The notes beneath the pieces were generated by a model. It searched no databases. It was not told the origin of the DNA and was given only the letters and a program-made list of their open reading frames with translations. A program made the translations under genes and the position numbers. A stretch of 11,783 nt of DNA, from contig JBBIUS010000021.1 in assembly GCA_037440105.1 (NCBI GenBank), positions 1-11,783 on the forward strand, written 5' to 3'. Source of the DNA: JBBIUS01 sp037440105. Its GTDB lineage: Bacteria > Patescibacteriota > Patescibacteriia > XYB2-FULL-38-15. Positions 7,151-11,783 of the stretch are shown piece after piece; the first letter of the stretch is position 1; the number at the start of each line of letters is the position of its first letter.

Positions 7151-7155
7151 TTCTA

Positions 7156-7800
7156 ATGACTAAAATAATAAAAATTAACCCACATAAACCCGAGTCTGAT
7201 AAAATAAAAATAGCTGCGAAGGTTCTCCGTCGCGGCGGTCTTGTTGCCTTTCCTACCGATACTGTTTATGGTTTAGGCGCTGACGCTTTAAATCCAAAAG
7301 CAGTTAAAAAAATATTTAAGGTCAAAAAAAGACTGCTCACCAATCCCCTACCCATTCTAATCGCAAAAAAAACAGATCTTAAAAAATATACATCAATTGC
7401 GCCCGCAAAAGTTAAAAAATTAATCAATAAATTCTGGCCTGGTCCATTAACTATAGCGCTCTCCAAGAAAAAAATAATCCCAGACATCGTCACGTCTGGA
7501 AAAAAATCCGTAGGCGTCCGCGTGCCAGACAATCCTGTGGCTGTCTCGCTGATTCAGGCGCTTGGCCGGCCACTTGCTGCGACTTCGGCAAATTTATCGG
7601 GCAGACCAAGCCCCAAAAATGCAATGGCTGTAAAAAAATATTTGAACAATAAAATTGATTTAATCCTGGATGGCGGAAAGACAAAACTCGGCCGCGAATC
7701 AACTGTTCTAGACTGCACCACTTCGTTGCCAACTCTCCTCCGCCCCGGCGCAATAAAAATAAAAACACTTGAAAAATTGATTGGGAAAATTAAAATATAA
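7156..7800 (+). CDS. tsaC: Sua5/YrdC-family L-threonylcarbamoyladenylate synthase
   Basis: This 214-residue protein makes threonylcarbamoyl-AMP from threonine, bicarbonate and ATP, the first step of t6A formation at A37 of ANN-decoding tRNAs. It has the complete YrdC domain: GGLVAFPTDTVYGLGADA (27-44), the K57-x-R59 motif in IFKVKKRLLTNPLPILI, FWPGPLTIAL (93-102), VGVRVPDNPVA (119-129), ATSANLSG (142-149), and ESTVLDC...LLRPGAI (181-200). It lacks the C-terminal Sua5 domain of the long forms, so it is TsaC-like, but YciO-type paralogues cannot be excluded. It is the last gene of the plus-strand group and is followed immediately by a strong hairpin terminator. The tRNA-Asn in this window is a natural t6A substrate, although t6A depends on genes outside the window too. 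There is no Shine-Dalgarno sequence. A repeat hairpin abuts the start codon. Confidence 0.93.
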   Translation: MTKIIKINPHKPESDKIKIAAKVLRRGGLVAFPTDTVYGLGADALNPKAVKKIFKVKKRLLTNPLPILIAKKTDLKKYTSIAPAKVKKLINKFWPGPLTIALSKKKIIPDIVTSGKKSVGVRVPDNPVAVSLIQALGRPLAATSANLSGRPSPKNAMAVKKYLNNKIDLILDGGKTKLGRESTVLDCTTSLPTLLRPGAIKIKTLEKLIGKIKI

Positions 7801-7826
7801 ATCCCGAGGACCGTCCTCGGGATTTT
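7801..7826. terminator. Perfect 10-bp hairpin terminator between convergent genes
   Basis: ATCCCGAGGA (7801-7810) and TCCTCGGGAT (7814-7823) form a perfect stem with loop CCG, followed by TTT. It begins directly after the tsaC stop. On the minus strand the stem is followed by TTATATTTT, so it may also stop the converging transcript of the helical-protein gene. Confidence 0.9.
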
Positions 7827-7842
7827 ACTCGAGATTTTTTAT

Positions 7843-8661
7843 CTACAACCTGCGTAAAGATTTTTTTACCGCCTCATAGGCGTCTCTGCCATAATCTCTG
7901 ATGATTGCCGCTTGCATCTTTTCGTAATTTTGCTTAGCCCGTTCAGCCTGCCGAATTGCTTTCTCGTACTCATCGCCGAGGAATTCAGCGTACTCTGGAG
8001 AAACTAAAATCTCCGGACCCATGCCCATAACTTGAAGTTCTTTAAGGCGTTTTTCCGCTGCGGCTGCCTCCCTGGCATAGGCAGACTCCATTTCCTCGAC
8101 AACCATCTGCAGTTCCGGGTTCTTTGCGTTTTTTTCAACCCATACTTTATGCTCTAACTCCATTGCCTCGTCCACCAACCGGTCGTATTCCGCCTGAAGC
8201 TCTTGCGCCACCCCTTCAAACTCATCCAACTCCCTGTCCTCTTCCGGCGTGAGCGCCCCATCGCCATACCTCATCCATCTCCTTTTCAATTCGCCGTGCC
8301 GTTCGCGCTTCAAAAATAATTCATCTTTCACTTTTTTTGCCTGGAAAATCTTTTCCCTTGCTTCCGGAGATTTTGGTTGTCTCCGGCCGACTATAATTTC
8401 TGCTTCATACATGGCTAGCCAGCCGTACCGGTCACTCAATCGGTTAAACTCAATCAGTTCATCGCCCGCGTTGGCCAGCCGCGCCAAGAGCACGCGTGTT
8501 TCTCTGTCTTTCCATCCGCCCTTTTTCGGTTCACGCTCCGCATCTTTGAGTCTTTGAACTTTTCTTCCCTCTATGGCTTCAAGCGCCGCCACAACTGCCT
8601 CGCGCGCACTTTTTCTATTCTCCTTTTCGGGTTGTAAAATCTCCCCACGTTCTGGGTGCAT
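7843..8661 (-). CDS. Unrecognised highly charged helical (coiled-coil-like) protein, GC-rich gene
   Basis: I do not recognise this 272-residue protein. It is rich in Glu, Lys, Arg and Ala and appears almost entirely helical. Long charged helices run from about 14 to 45, 52-92, 97-132, 138-210 and 222-272. A Gly/Pro break occurs at VMGMGPEILVSPEY (211-224), and there are no cysteines. No signal peptide, membrane segment or catalytic motif is visible. Base composition stands out: sampled 60-base rows run from about 42 to 65% GC, against about 30-37% in rows sampled from dnaG and the peptidase gene. This points to horizontal acquisition or a composition-driven protein. Its start lies 4 bp after the stop of the small membrane protein, so the two are almost certainly one operon, and it may be a cytoplasmic partner of that protein. 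It ends at the shared convergent terminator. Confidence 0.8.
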   Translation of the reverse strand: MHPERGEILQPEKENRKSAREAVVAALEAIEGRKVQRLKDAEREPKKGGWKDRETRVLLARLANAGDELIEFNRLSDRYGWLAMYEAEIIVGRRQPKSPEAREKIFQAKKVKDELFLKRERHGELKRRWMRYGDGALTPEEDRELDEFEGVAQELQAEYDRLVDEAMELEHKVWVEKNAKNPELQMVVEEMESAYAREAAAAEKRLKELQVMGMGPEILVSPEYAEFLGDEYEKAIRQAERAKQNYEKMQAAIIRDYGRDAYEAVKKSLRRL

Positions 8662-8665
8662 AAAT

Positions 8666-8998
8666 TTATTTTAAAATAATATTTATTATTAACGCAACTA
8701 CGGTCACGACGCACAAAAAAACAACTGTGTAAAGAAGCATCTTGACCGCTTCTTTTTTAAAATTATTCAGAAAAAGATAAACCGGCCGGCCGAAAACGAG
8801 CAACCCGCAAACAAGTGCCGAGAAAACAAAAAGTAACAAGAATGTCACCGGGCCCCAGAAATTTTGCATCTTACCAAAAATTTTTTCACCGTTCACCATA
8901 ATCCAAGCCACAAGCATCACGTAAACAAAAACTCCGAGTGCGTTTACCAGACTAAAAATAAAAATTTTCGAATTTTTCATTTGCTTTTTTAGTTGCAT
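8666..8998 (-). CDS. Small 3-TM membrane protein, unknown function
   Basis: This 110-residue protein has three predicted membrane helices at about residues 11-35, 48-70 and 86-109. A basic or amphipathic loop FLNNFKKEAVKML lies between the second and third. Such proteins are common in Patescibacteria, and small pilin-associated membrane proteins look similar, but I cannot assign a family. It is the promoter-proximal gene of a pair with the GC-rich helical protein, which follows after 4 bp. The start is uncertain. TATAAT sits directly in front of the ATG at 8998, so the transcript may begin inside the first codons. Translation would then start at the second Met (residue 7, ATG at 8980), just before the first membrane helix. 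No Shine-Dalgarno sequence is seen at either. Confidence 0.75.
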   Translation of the reverse strand: MQLKKQMKNSKIFIFSLVNALGVFVYVMLVAWIMVNGEKIFGKMQNFWGPVTFLLLFVFSALVCGLLVFGRPVYLFLNNFKKEAVKMLLYTVVFLCVVTVVALIINIILK

Positions 8999-9004
8999 AT
9001 TATA
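8999..9004 (-). promoter_or_regulatory. TATAAT box directly in front of the membrane-protein gene
   Basis: TATAAT on the minus strand ends one base before the annotated ATG (8998). No acceptable -35 lies 16-18 bases upstream. If used, it yields a start point within the first codons, implying that translation begins at Met7. The A/T-rich context makes a chance match possible. Confidence 0.3.
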
Positions 9005-9121
9005 TACATATTTAAAAGTCTAAGGGTATTTATTACTGTTGGTATCAACAAAAACCATTTATTTTTCGAGTATCCCTTGTTTGTTCGAGAGGTATAAAAA
9101 CCCAATAACAATAAAAATTTA

Positions 9122-9970
9122 TTATTTCTCAACCACGATTAGTAATTTTTCAATTTTTGTAATTGGCTCTTTATAACCAGTTGGGTAATCTCTAAGCGCT
9201 TTATAAAGAATATCTTCTTTGTATCTGTAATCTTTCCCGCGTTTTGTGCCTGGATCGTTAGTAATAAATTCCTTAGTCTTTGGGTCATAACCAATGATGA
9301 CGAGCATATGTTCACTCGGGCCGGGCTGTGTATAATAAGGATTACCTAAAAGTTGACCATTTGTTGCCGCAACAACTAGAGAACCACTCTCTAAGGCATT
9401 TTTTATATCGTCTGTAGTGGCATCCTCCACCACCTTAACTTTTTCATATCCAAAATATCCTTTATAAATTATTTTAACTGTGTCTCGAGTTGAAGTGCTG
9501 TAATTAAAATTACCTTCTTTTACTTGAAAATCAACGATATTAAGAATTTCTTTTTTTGCTTGCTCTGGATTTACAATTGACTCTCCCCTTACCCACTTCA
9601 TAGCCATTAAAGCCGCGGCTTCTTCGCAAGCATTTTGCTGACGGATATCGTCCCATTCTCCAAGCGGCGCTTGCGAAGTAAAAGGAACATCAAGTTTAAT
9701 TATTTTATCAATTATTTTAGTAGCTGATGATGTTGACAAACTTTTAACTTGATTGCCAAAATCCATGTCAGCATAATTTTCATTACCATCTATTTTCTCT
9801 GTAATCATTTGGTCTTCCTCATCTTGATTATTCAATCCTATTTCATTTTGCACTCTAAAATTTTTAAACGGCGATAAATAATTTCTTAAAACAAAAATTA
9901 AAAATATGATAATGAAAAATAAAAATATTAAAACAAAAAATGCCAAAAATTTTTTACTTCCTTTGTCCAT
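9122..9970 (-). CDS. Membrane-anchored C39-like cysteine peptidase-family protein (peptidase C39-like type 2)
   Basis: This 282-residue protein has an N-terminal membrane anchor (about residues 8-28, after a short Lys-containing tip) and a polar linker (30-90). A papain-like C39-type domain runs from about 91 to 282. The domain opens KLDVPFTSQAPLGEW with the oxyanion Gln100. Candidate catalytic residues are Cys115 in QQNACEEAAALMAM, His221 in GPSEHMLVIIGYDP and Asp239 in FITNDPGT, so the Cys-His-Asp triad looks complete. The catalytic domain should lie outside the cytoplasmic membrane. Family members include peptidases and hydrolases acting on cell-surface peptides. The substrate here is unknown, and there is no ABC exporter domain, so it is not a bacteriocin-leader C39 exporter. 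It has its own promoter and stands alone in the minus-strand series. Confidence 0.85.
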   Translation of the reverse strand: MDKGSKKFLAFFVLIFLFFIIIFLIFVLRNYLSPFKNFRVQNEIGLNNQDEEDQMITEKIDGNENYADMDFGNQVKSLSTSSATKIIDKIIKLDVPFTSQAPLGEWDDIRQQNACEEAAALMAMKWVRGESIVNPEQAKKEILNIVDFQVKEGNFNYSTSTRDTVKIIYKGYFGYEKVKVVEDATTDDIKNALESGSLVVAATNGQLLGNPYYTQPGPSEHMLVIIGYDPKTKEFITNDPGTKRGKDYRYKEDILYKALRDYPTGYKEPITKIEKLLIVVEK

Positions 9971-10060
9971 AGTGAATCATTTGCTAAATTTGAATCAATT
10001 TTTTGAATCCTCTCTTCTTAAATTATCATTTTTTGCCGATTTGCCGCGATGCCTAAATTT

Positions 10061-10066
10061 ATTATA
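10061..10066 (-). promoter_or_regulatory. -10 box upstream of the C39-like gene
   Basis: TATAAT (in GATATAATAAAT, minus strand) predicts a start near 10054 and a leader of about 84 nt. The segment 17 bases upstream (TGAATT) is a weak -35. The box lies just past the terminator of the preceding gene, where a promoter is expected. Confidence 0.45.
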
Positions 10067-10115
10067 TCTTTTTCAATTTATAAATTCAGACAAGTAAAAC
10101 AGAAAAATTATTGAT

Positions 10116-10145
10116 AAAAACTCCACACCTATTTTAGGTGTGGAG
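10116..10145 (-). terminator. Strong hairpin terminator after the YPGA protein
   Basis: On the minus strand the stem CTCCACACCTA/TAGGTGTGGAG (11 bp, 10121-10131 with 10135-10145) has a 3-base loop and is followed by five T (10116-10120). It lies 15 bp past the stop of the upstream gene and isolates it from the peptidase gene. Confidence 0.9.
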
Positions 10146-10160
10146 ATAAAACATTAAAAT

Positions 10161-10598
10161 CTATTGAGATCTTTTATAAATCCAATAACATGTTCCGTCT
10201 TCTCCGTATTTTATTACTGATATATTAATTTTTTCCTGGCCTTTATCATAATTAAAACCACCGCCAAATGATTTTATCTCATCGCAAGCTAAATAATCTG
10301 GGTGGTTTAGTTTCCATCCTTTTTCTTCAAGAAACTGGCAAATATTTTTTACAAAGTCAGAGCTTTTTTCATTAACAAAAAATGCATCTTTTCCGCACTT
10401 GTCCTCGTCTTTAATTGCCCCAGGATAAGAAGGAATATCGACGTTTCCCTCGCTCAAATTCATCTCTTTGGCTATTTGTTCTTCTAACTCTTTAAAATTT
10501 GTTGTTTGCTTCTTTTTGGTTGTGTTTTGATAAACCAACAATCCCCCTACTATTATTACAACCAACAAAACAATTGGTAAAATAATTTTCTTGTTCAT
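10161..10598 (-). CDS. Exported single-anchor protein with four cysteines, YPGA motif; unknown function
   Basis: This 145-residue protein starts MNKK and has one hydrophobic helix (about 5-23) with no lipobox cysteine, so it is probably an anchored extracytoplasmic protein. A linker to about residue 50 precedes a compact domain with DIPSYPGAIKDEDK (54-67), then VKNICQFLEEKGWKL (83-97), and an ending rich in aromatic residues. The YPGA...(helix)...GW pattern recalls small lipoprotein-like domains in which a strand is followed by a helix, but I cannot name the family. Cys68, Cys87, Cys105 and Cys137 could form two disulfides outside the cell. It has its own TATAAT box upstream and a strong terminator downstream, so it is a single-gene transcript. 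Composition matches the surrounding DNA. Confidence 0.78.
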   Translation of the reverse strand: MNKKIILPIVLLVVIIVGGLLVYQNTTKKKQTTNFKELEEQIAKEMNLSEGNVDIPSYPGAIKDEDKCGKDAFFVNEKSSDFVKNICQFLEEKGWKLNHPDYLACDEIKSFGGGFNYDKGQEKINISVIKYGEDGTCYWIYKRSQ

Positions 10599-10642
10599 AG
10601 TTTTGATAAAATTATAAATTAAATTGATGACCTTTTTATAGG

Positions 10643-10648
10643 ATTATA
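10643..10648 (-). promoter_or_regulatory. -10 box upstream of the YPGA protein
   Basis: TATAAT on the minus strand gives a predicted start near 10636 and a leader of about 38 nt before the ATG at 10598. The best -35 candidate, TTTTAG with 16-base spacing, is poor. Confidence 0.4.
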
Positions 10649-10729
10649 ATCCATCCGTTATTTTCTAAAACCATTTTAGTATTTATGTTACTTCGCTACA
10701 ATCTGTTTCTCAATTATTGTTATTAAATT

Positions 10730-10846
10730 TTATGGCCTCCAATCGATTTCTAATTTAAAAATTTTAATACCAACCGTTTGTGTTGAAAAATCAAAAGTGA
10801 TACTAACCAATACTCGCTGTTGTTCATACAAACCTTTTAAACTCAT
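10730..10846 (-). CDS. Possible 38-residue small protein, downstream-coupled ORF
   Basis: An ATG at 10846 follows the TAA of the upstream gene (10848-10850) after one base, as TAAAATG. It opens 38 codons ending in TAA at 10730. The product starts MSLKGLYEQQRVLVSITF and ends KLEIDWRP, with alternating hydrophobic residues like beta-strands and no membrane segment. The near-overlap of stop and start suggests translational coupling. It could instead be a remnant of a longer protein in the +1 frame, or chance in A/T-rich DNA. I do not recognise it. No Shine-Dalgarno sequence is visible, as for all genes here. Confidence 0.35.
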   Translation of the reverse strand: MSLKGLYEQQRVLVSITFDFSTQTVGIKIFKLEIDWRP

Positions 10847-10847
10847 T

Positions 10848-11309
10848 TTAGCCGTATTTTTGTAGTTTGTTATCCACGGACAGTCCAGTAGAATAAGCTA
10901 AATCTTCATAAAAATCTTCTGCGTCAGATGAGGCGTCTGGCGAAGAAAGCAATTTTTTTGTGACAAATTTTGCTCCTTCAAAGGGAATACTATTATCACA
11001 GTTTCCGCTGCTTACAAACTTTGAGGCTTCGAGAATTTTATCAAGGTTTGGTTTAATGTTTTCAACTATCCATTCTTCTAGATCGCAAGCAGGTTCCGTT
11101 CCTTGTGTTCGAAAAAATACCGGATTGTCAGAAATGCTTCCTAATAAATTTTCTTCTGCTTTTTGTGTTGACTTGGTTTCATTTTGTGTATTTAAATTAT
11201 CGCCCTTTTTATTGCCAGAAGTACTAAAAAAAATAATTAGTCCGACCGCGATAATTGCTGTTCCAACAATGCTAGCAATTAATAACTTGTTTTTTAAAAT
11301 ACTTACCAT
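10848..11309 (-). CDS. Exported single-anchor protein with two cysteines; unknown function
   Basis: This 153-residue protein begins MVSILKNKLL and has one hydrophobic helix (about 8-29) followed by a Ser/Asn/Lys/Gln-rich linker (30-55). A globular part follows with Cys75 in GTEPACDLEEW and Cys104 in SSGNCDNSIPFEGAKF. There is no lipobox, so it is probably a membrane-anchored extracytoplasmic domain. The two cysteines could form one disulfide. I do not recognise the family. It resembles the neighbouring YPGA protein only in architecture, not in sequence. A good promoter lies 32-40 bp upstream, and a 38-codon ORF begins one base after its stop. The tail residues NKLQKYG end without an obvious terminator. 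Confidence 0.72.
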   Translation of the reverse strand: MVSILKNKLLIASIVGTAIIAVGLIIFFSTSGNKKGDNLNTQNETKSTQKAEENLLGSISDNPVFFRTQGTEPACDLEEWIVENIKPNLDKILEASKFVSSGNCDNSIPFEGAKFVTKKLLSSPDASSDAEDFYEDLAYSTGLSVDNKLQKYG

Positions 11310-11348
11310 ATTTTTGTTTCAATTAAAAAATAATCTTCATTTTTTGTT

Positions 11349-11377
11349 ATTTTATCATCCTCTGAATAAAAAATCAA
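11349..11377 (-). promoter_or_regulatory. Promoter of the two-cysteine exported protein
   Basis: On the minus strand TTGATT (11372-11377) is followed after 17 bases by TAAAAT (11349-11354), and the -10 is preceded by TGA (extended -10 form). The predicted start near 11342 gives a leader of about 33 nt. The -35 is identical to that of the arsR promoter. Confidence 0.7.
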
Positions 11378-11474
11378 AAAATAATCGGGCTTTTAAGCGA
11401 TAGTACTTTTCTTTATGTCAACGAAGAAAAGCAAAAAGATAAGCAGTACATTCAATTTTGTTTGCGCCTAAAAC

Positions 11475-11505
11475 GGCTAGCGAGCCTTAGCTTCTGGCGA
11501 GCCAG
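11475..11505. repeat. Twin short palindromes sharing GCGAGCC
   Basis: GGCTAGCGAGCC (11475-11486) and CTGGCGAGCCAG (11494-11505) are each small inverted repeats (4-bp stems) and both contain GCGAGCC, spaced 17 bp apart. They lie just next to the tRNA fragment and could be binding sites or degraded repeats. Function unknown. Confidence 0.35.
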
Positions 11506-11522
11506 CAACCCCTTTTTTCAAC

Positions 11523-11545
11523 TGGCGGAAGGAGTGGGATTCGAA
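11523..11545 (-). pseudogene. 3' end of a tRNA gene (T-loop to CCA), possible att scar
   Basis: On the minus strand the segment reads T-loop TTCGAAT, T-stem 3' strand CCCAC, acceptor 3' strand TCCTTCC, discriminator G and CCA. The bases just upstream (GAGCC) cannot pair with CCCAC, where an intact gene would have GTGGG. No D arm or anticodon arm follows at the correct distance. The break falls exactly at the 5' side of the T-loop, a known crossover position for tyrosine-integrase attachment sites in tRNA genes. G73 and the acceptor sequence would fit a tRNA-Ser parent, but that is a guess. Confidence 0.55.
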
Positions 11546-11611
11546 GGCTCCTCAGTGCCAATTCGGCAGCAACGGCCTGACGGTGAGTGAGTTTTCTCGC
11601 CAACCCCTCAA

Positions 11612-11649
11612 TTTGCCAAACCAATCGCAAAAGCGATTGGTTTGGCAAA
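11612..11649. repeat. Perfect 17-bp inverted repeat with AAAA loop
   Basis: TTTGCCAAACCAATCGC (11612-11628) and GCGATTGGTTTGGCAAA (11633-11649) are exact reverse complements around a 4-base AAAA loop. No U-tract follows on either strand, so it is not a canonical terminator. Such a perfect, compact palindrome suggests a cruciform-type recombination or REP-like element. Confidence 0.85.
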
Positions 11650-11688
11650 CGGTATGTATTTGAAAATATCCGAACCGATTTCATTAAC

Positions 11689-11742
11689 GGGCTCGGCGGG
11701 CGGAAGGGCAAAGACCGAACCCCCCTTCCGCCCGCCTCGCCC
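11689..11742. repeat. Large GC-rich hairpin
   Basis: GGCGGGCGGAAGGG (11695-11708) pairs perfectly with CCCTTCCGCCCGCC (11723-11736) around a 14-base loop. The stem is extended outward by GGGC (11689-11692) and GCCC (11739-11742) across a 2x2 TC/TC mismatch. It has no U-tract. The composition is far above that of the rest of the window. Confidence 0.85.
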
Positions 11743-11783
11743 GAAAGCGGAAGTAAAAAGGACAATTTCAAGTTTCTCTAATC

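Larger units (their letters stand above)
11378..11783. other. Gene-less tail with hairpins and a tRNA fragment
   Basis: I find no credible gene from 11378 to the window end. The first part is A/T-rich and holds an 8-bp inverted repeat CTTTTCTT/AAGAAAAG (11406-11431). From about 11465 onward the DNA becomes GC-richer and is packed with short palindromes, a 3' tRNA fragment and two large hairpins, listed separately. The longest reading frames here run straight through the hairpin arms and give unlikely low-complexity proteins. Confidence 0.6.

Noticed and set aside
7490..7768. 92-codon open frame antisense to tsaC
   Set aside because: It is inside a well-supported YrdC-domain gene and shows no domain or promoter of its own.
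8249..8557. 102-codon open frame opposite the helical-protein gene
   Set aside because: It lies entirely antisense inside a longer GC-rich gene, where stop codons are rarer on the other strand.
9036..9052. TGTTG-GTAT-CAACA hairpin as a terminator of the C39-like gene
   Set aside because: The stem is only 5 bp and neither side is followed by a U-tract. It is left as a minor palindrome.
11505..11600. Intact tRNA-Ser or tmRNA in the tail
   Set aside because: Only the part from the T-loop to CCA exists. The 5' T-stem strand does not pair, and no D or anticodon arm is present. The tail also lacks the CTCCACCA end typical of tmRNA.
11487..11771. 94-codon open frame on the minus strand in the tail
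   Set aside because: It is read straight through the GC hairpins and the tRNA fragment, and gives low-complexity Gly/Arg/Pro segments typical of palindromic DNA.
11587..11781. 64-codon open frame on the plus strand in the tail
   Set aside because: It crosses both hairpins and has no start context or neighbouring gene logic. It is a by-product of the inverted repeats.
11523..11783. tRNA gene interrupted by a group I intron
   Set aside because: Such introns usually interrupt the anticodon loop. Here the break is at the T-loop and no 5' half is visible within the window, so an att-type scar is the simpler reading.

Overview
The window looks like chromosomal DNA of an AT-rich bacterium with a compact genome, most probably a member of the Candidate Phyla Radiation (Patescibacteria, Parcubacteria-like). 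The reasons are indirect. The DNA is A/T-rich, and no protein start I examined has a recognisable Shine-Dalgarno sequence. The glycogen phosphorylase is the short type, the primase carries EGNMD in place of EGYMD, there are several small proteins anchored by one N-terminal membrane segment, and two intergenic gaps hold heptamer-repeat hairpins. No rRNA is present, so the placement is an inference.

Layout. (1) 1-814, minus strand: an ArsR-type regulator, a mini-thioredoxin and a permease cut by the window edge form a tight operon. Its promoter overlaps a perfect 9-4-9 inverted-repeat operator, so the operon is very probably autoregulated. (2) 835-993, minus: a bidirectional hairpin terminator, tRNA-Asn(GUU) with encoded CCA, and a near-consensus promoter. 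(3) 1121-4414, minus: dnaG then rpoD, the core of the classical macromolecular-synthesis operon. (4) 4537-7800, plus, divergent from dnaG: short alpha-glucan phosphorylase, deoxyribose-phosphate aldolase (deoC) and a Sua5/YrdC-family threonylcarbamoyl-AMP synthase. Hairpins built from 7-bp repeats fill both gaps around deoC, and the group ends in a strong convergent terminator. (5) 7843-8998, minus: a 3-TM membrane protein followed 4 bp later by a charged helical protein of clearly higher GC. (6) 9122-11309, minus: three separate N-terminally anchored exported proteins (a C39-like cysteine peptidase and two unrecognised cysteine-containing proteins), plus one possible 38-residue ORF. (7) 11378-11783: a gene-less, GC-richer tail with a 3' tRNA fragment broken at the T-loop, a perfect 17-bp hairpin and a large GC-rich hairpin. 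It looks like a recombination or integration boundary.

How the genes relate. Regions 2 and 3 and tsaC are housekeeping (replication priming, sigma factor, tRNA supply and t6A modification). GlgP and DeoC feed phosphorylated products (glucose 1-phosphate; glyceraldehyde 3-phosphate plus acetaldehyde) into central carbon metabolism. The ArsR, thioredoxin and permease set is a regulated stress or efflux module. The anchored proteins of region 6 act outside the membrane, with unknown targets.

The most unusual features are the heptamer-repeat hairpins flanking deoC, the tRNA-scar and hairpin tail, and the high-GC helical protein paired with a small membrane protein. I did not find convincing evidence of a complete new defence or mobile system within these bounds.
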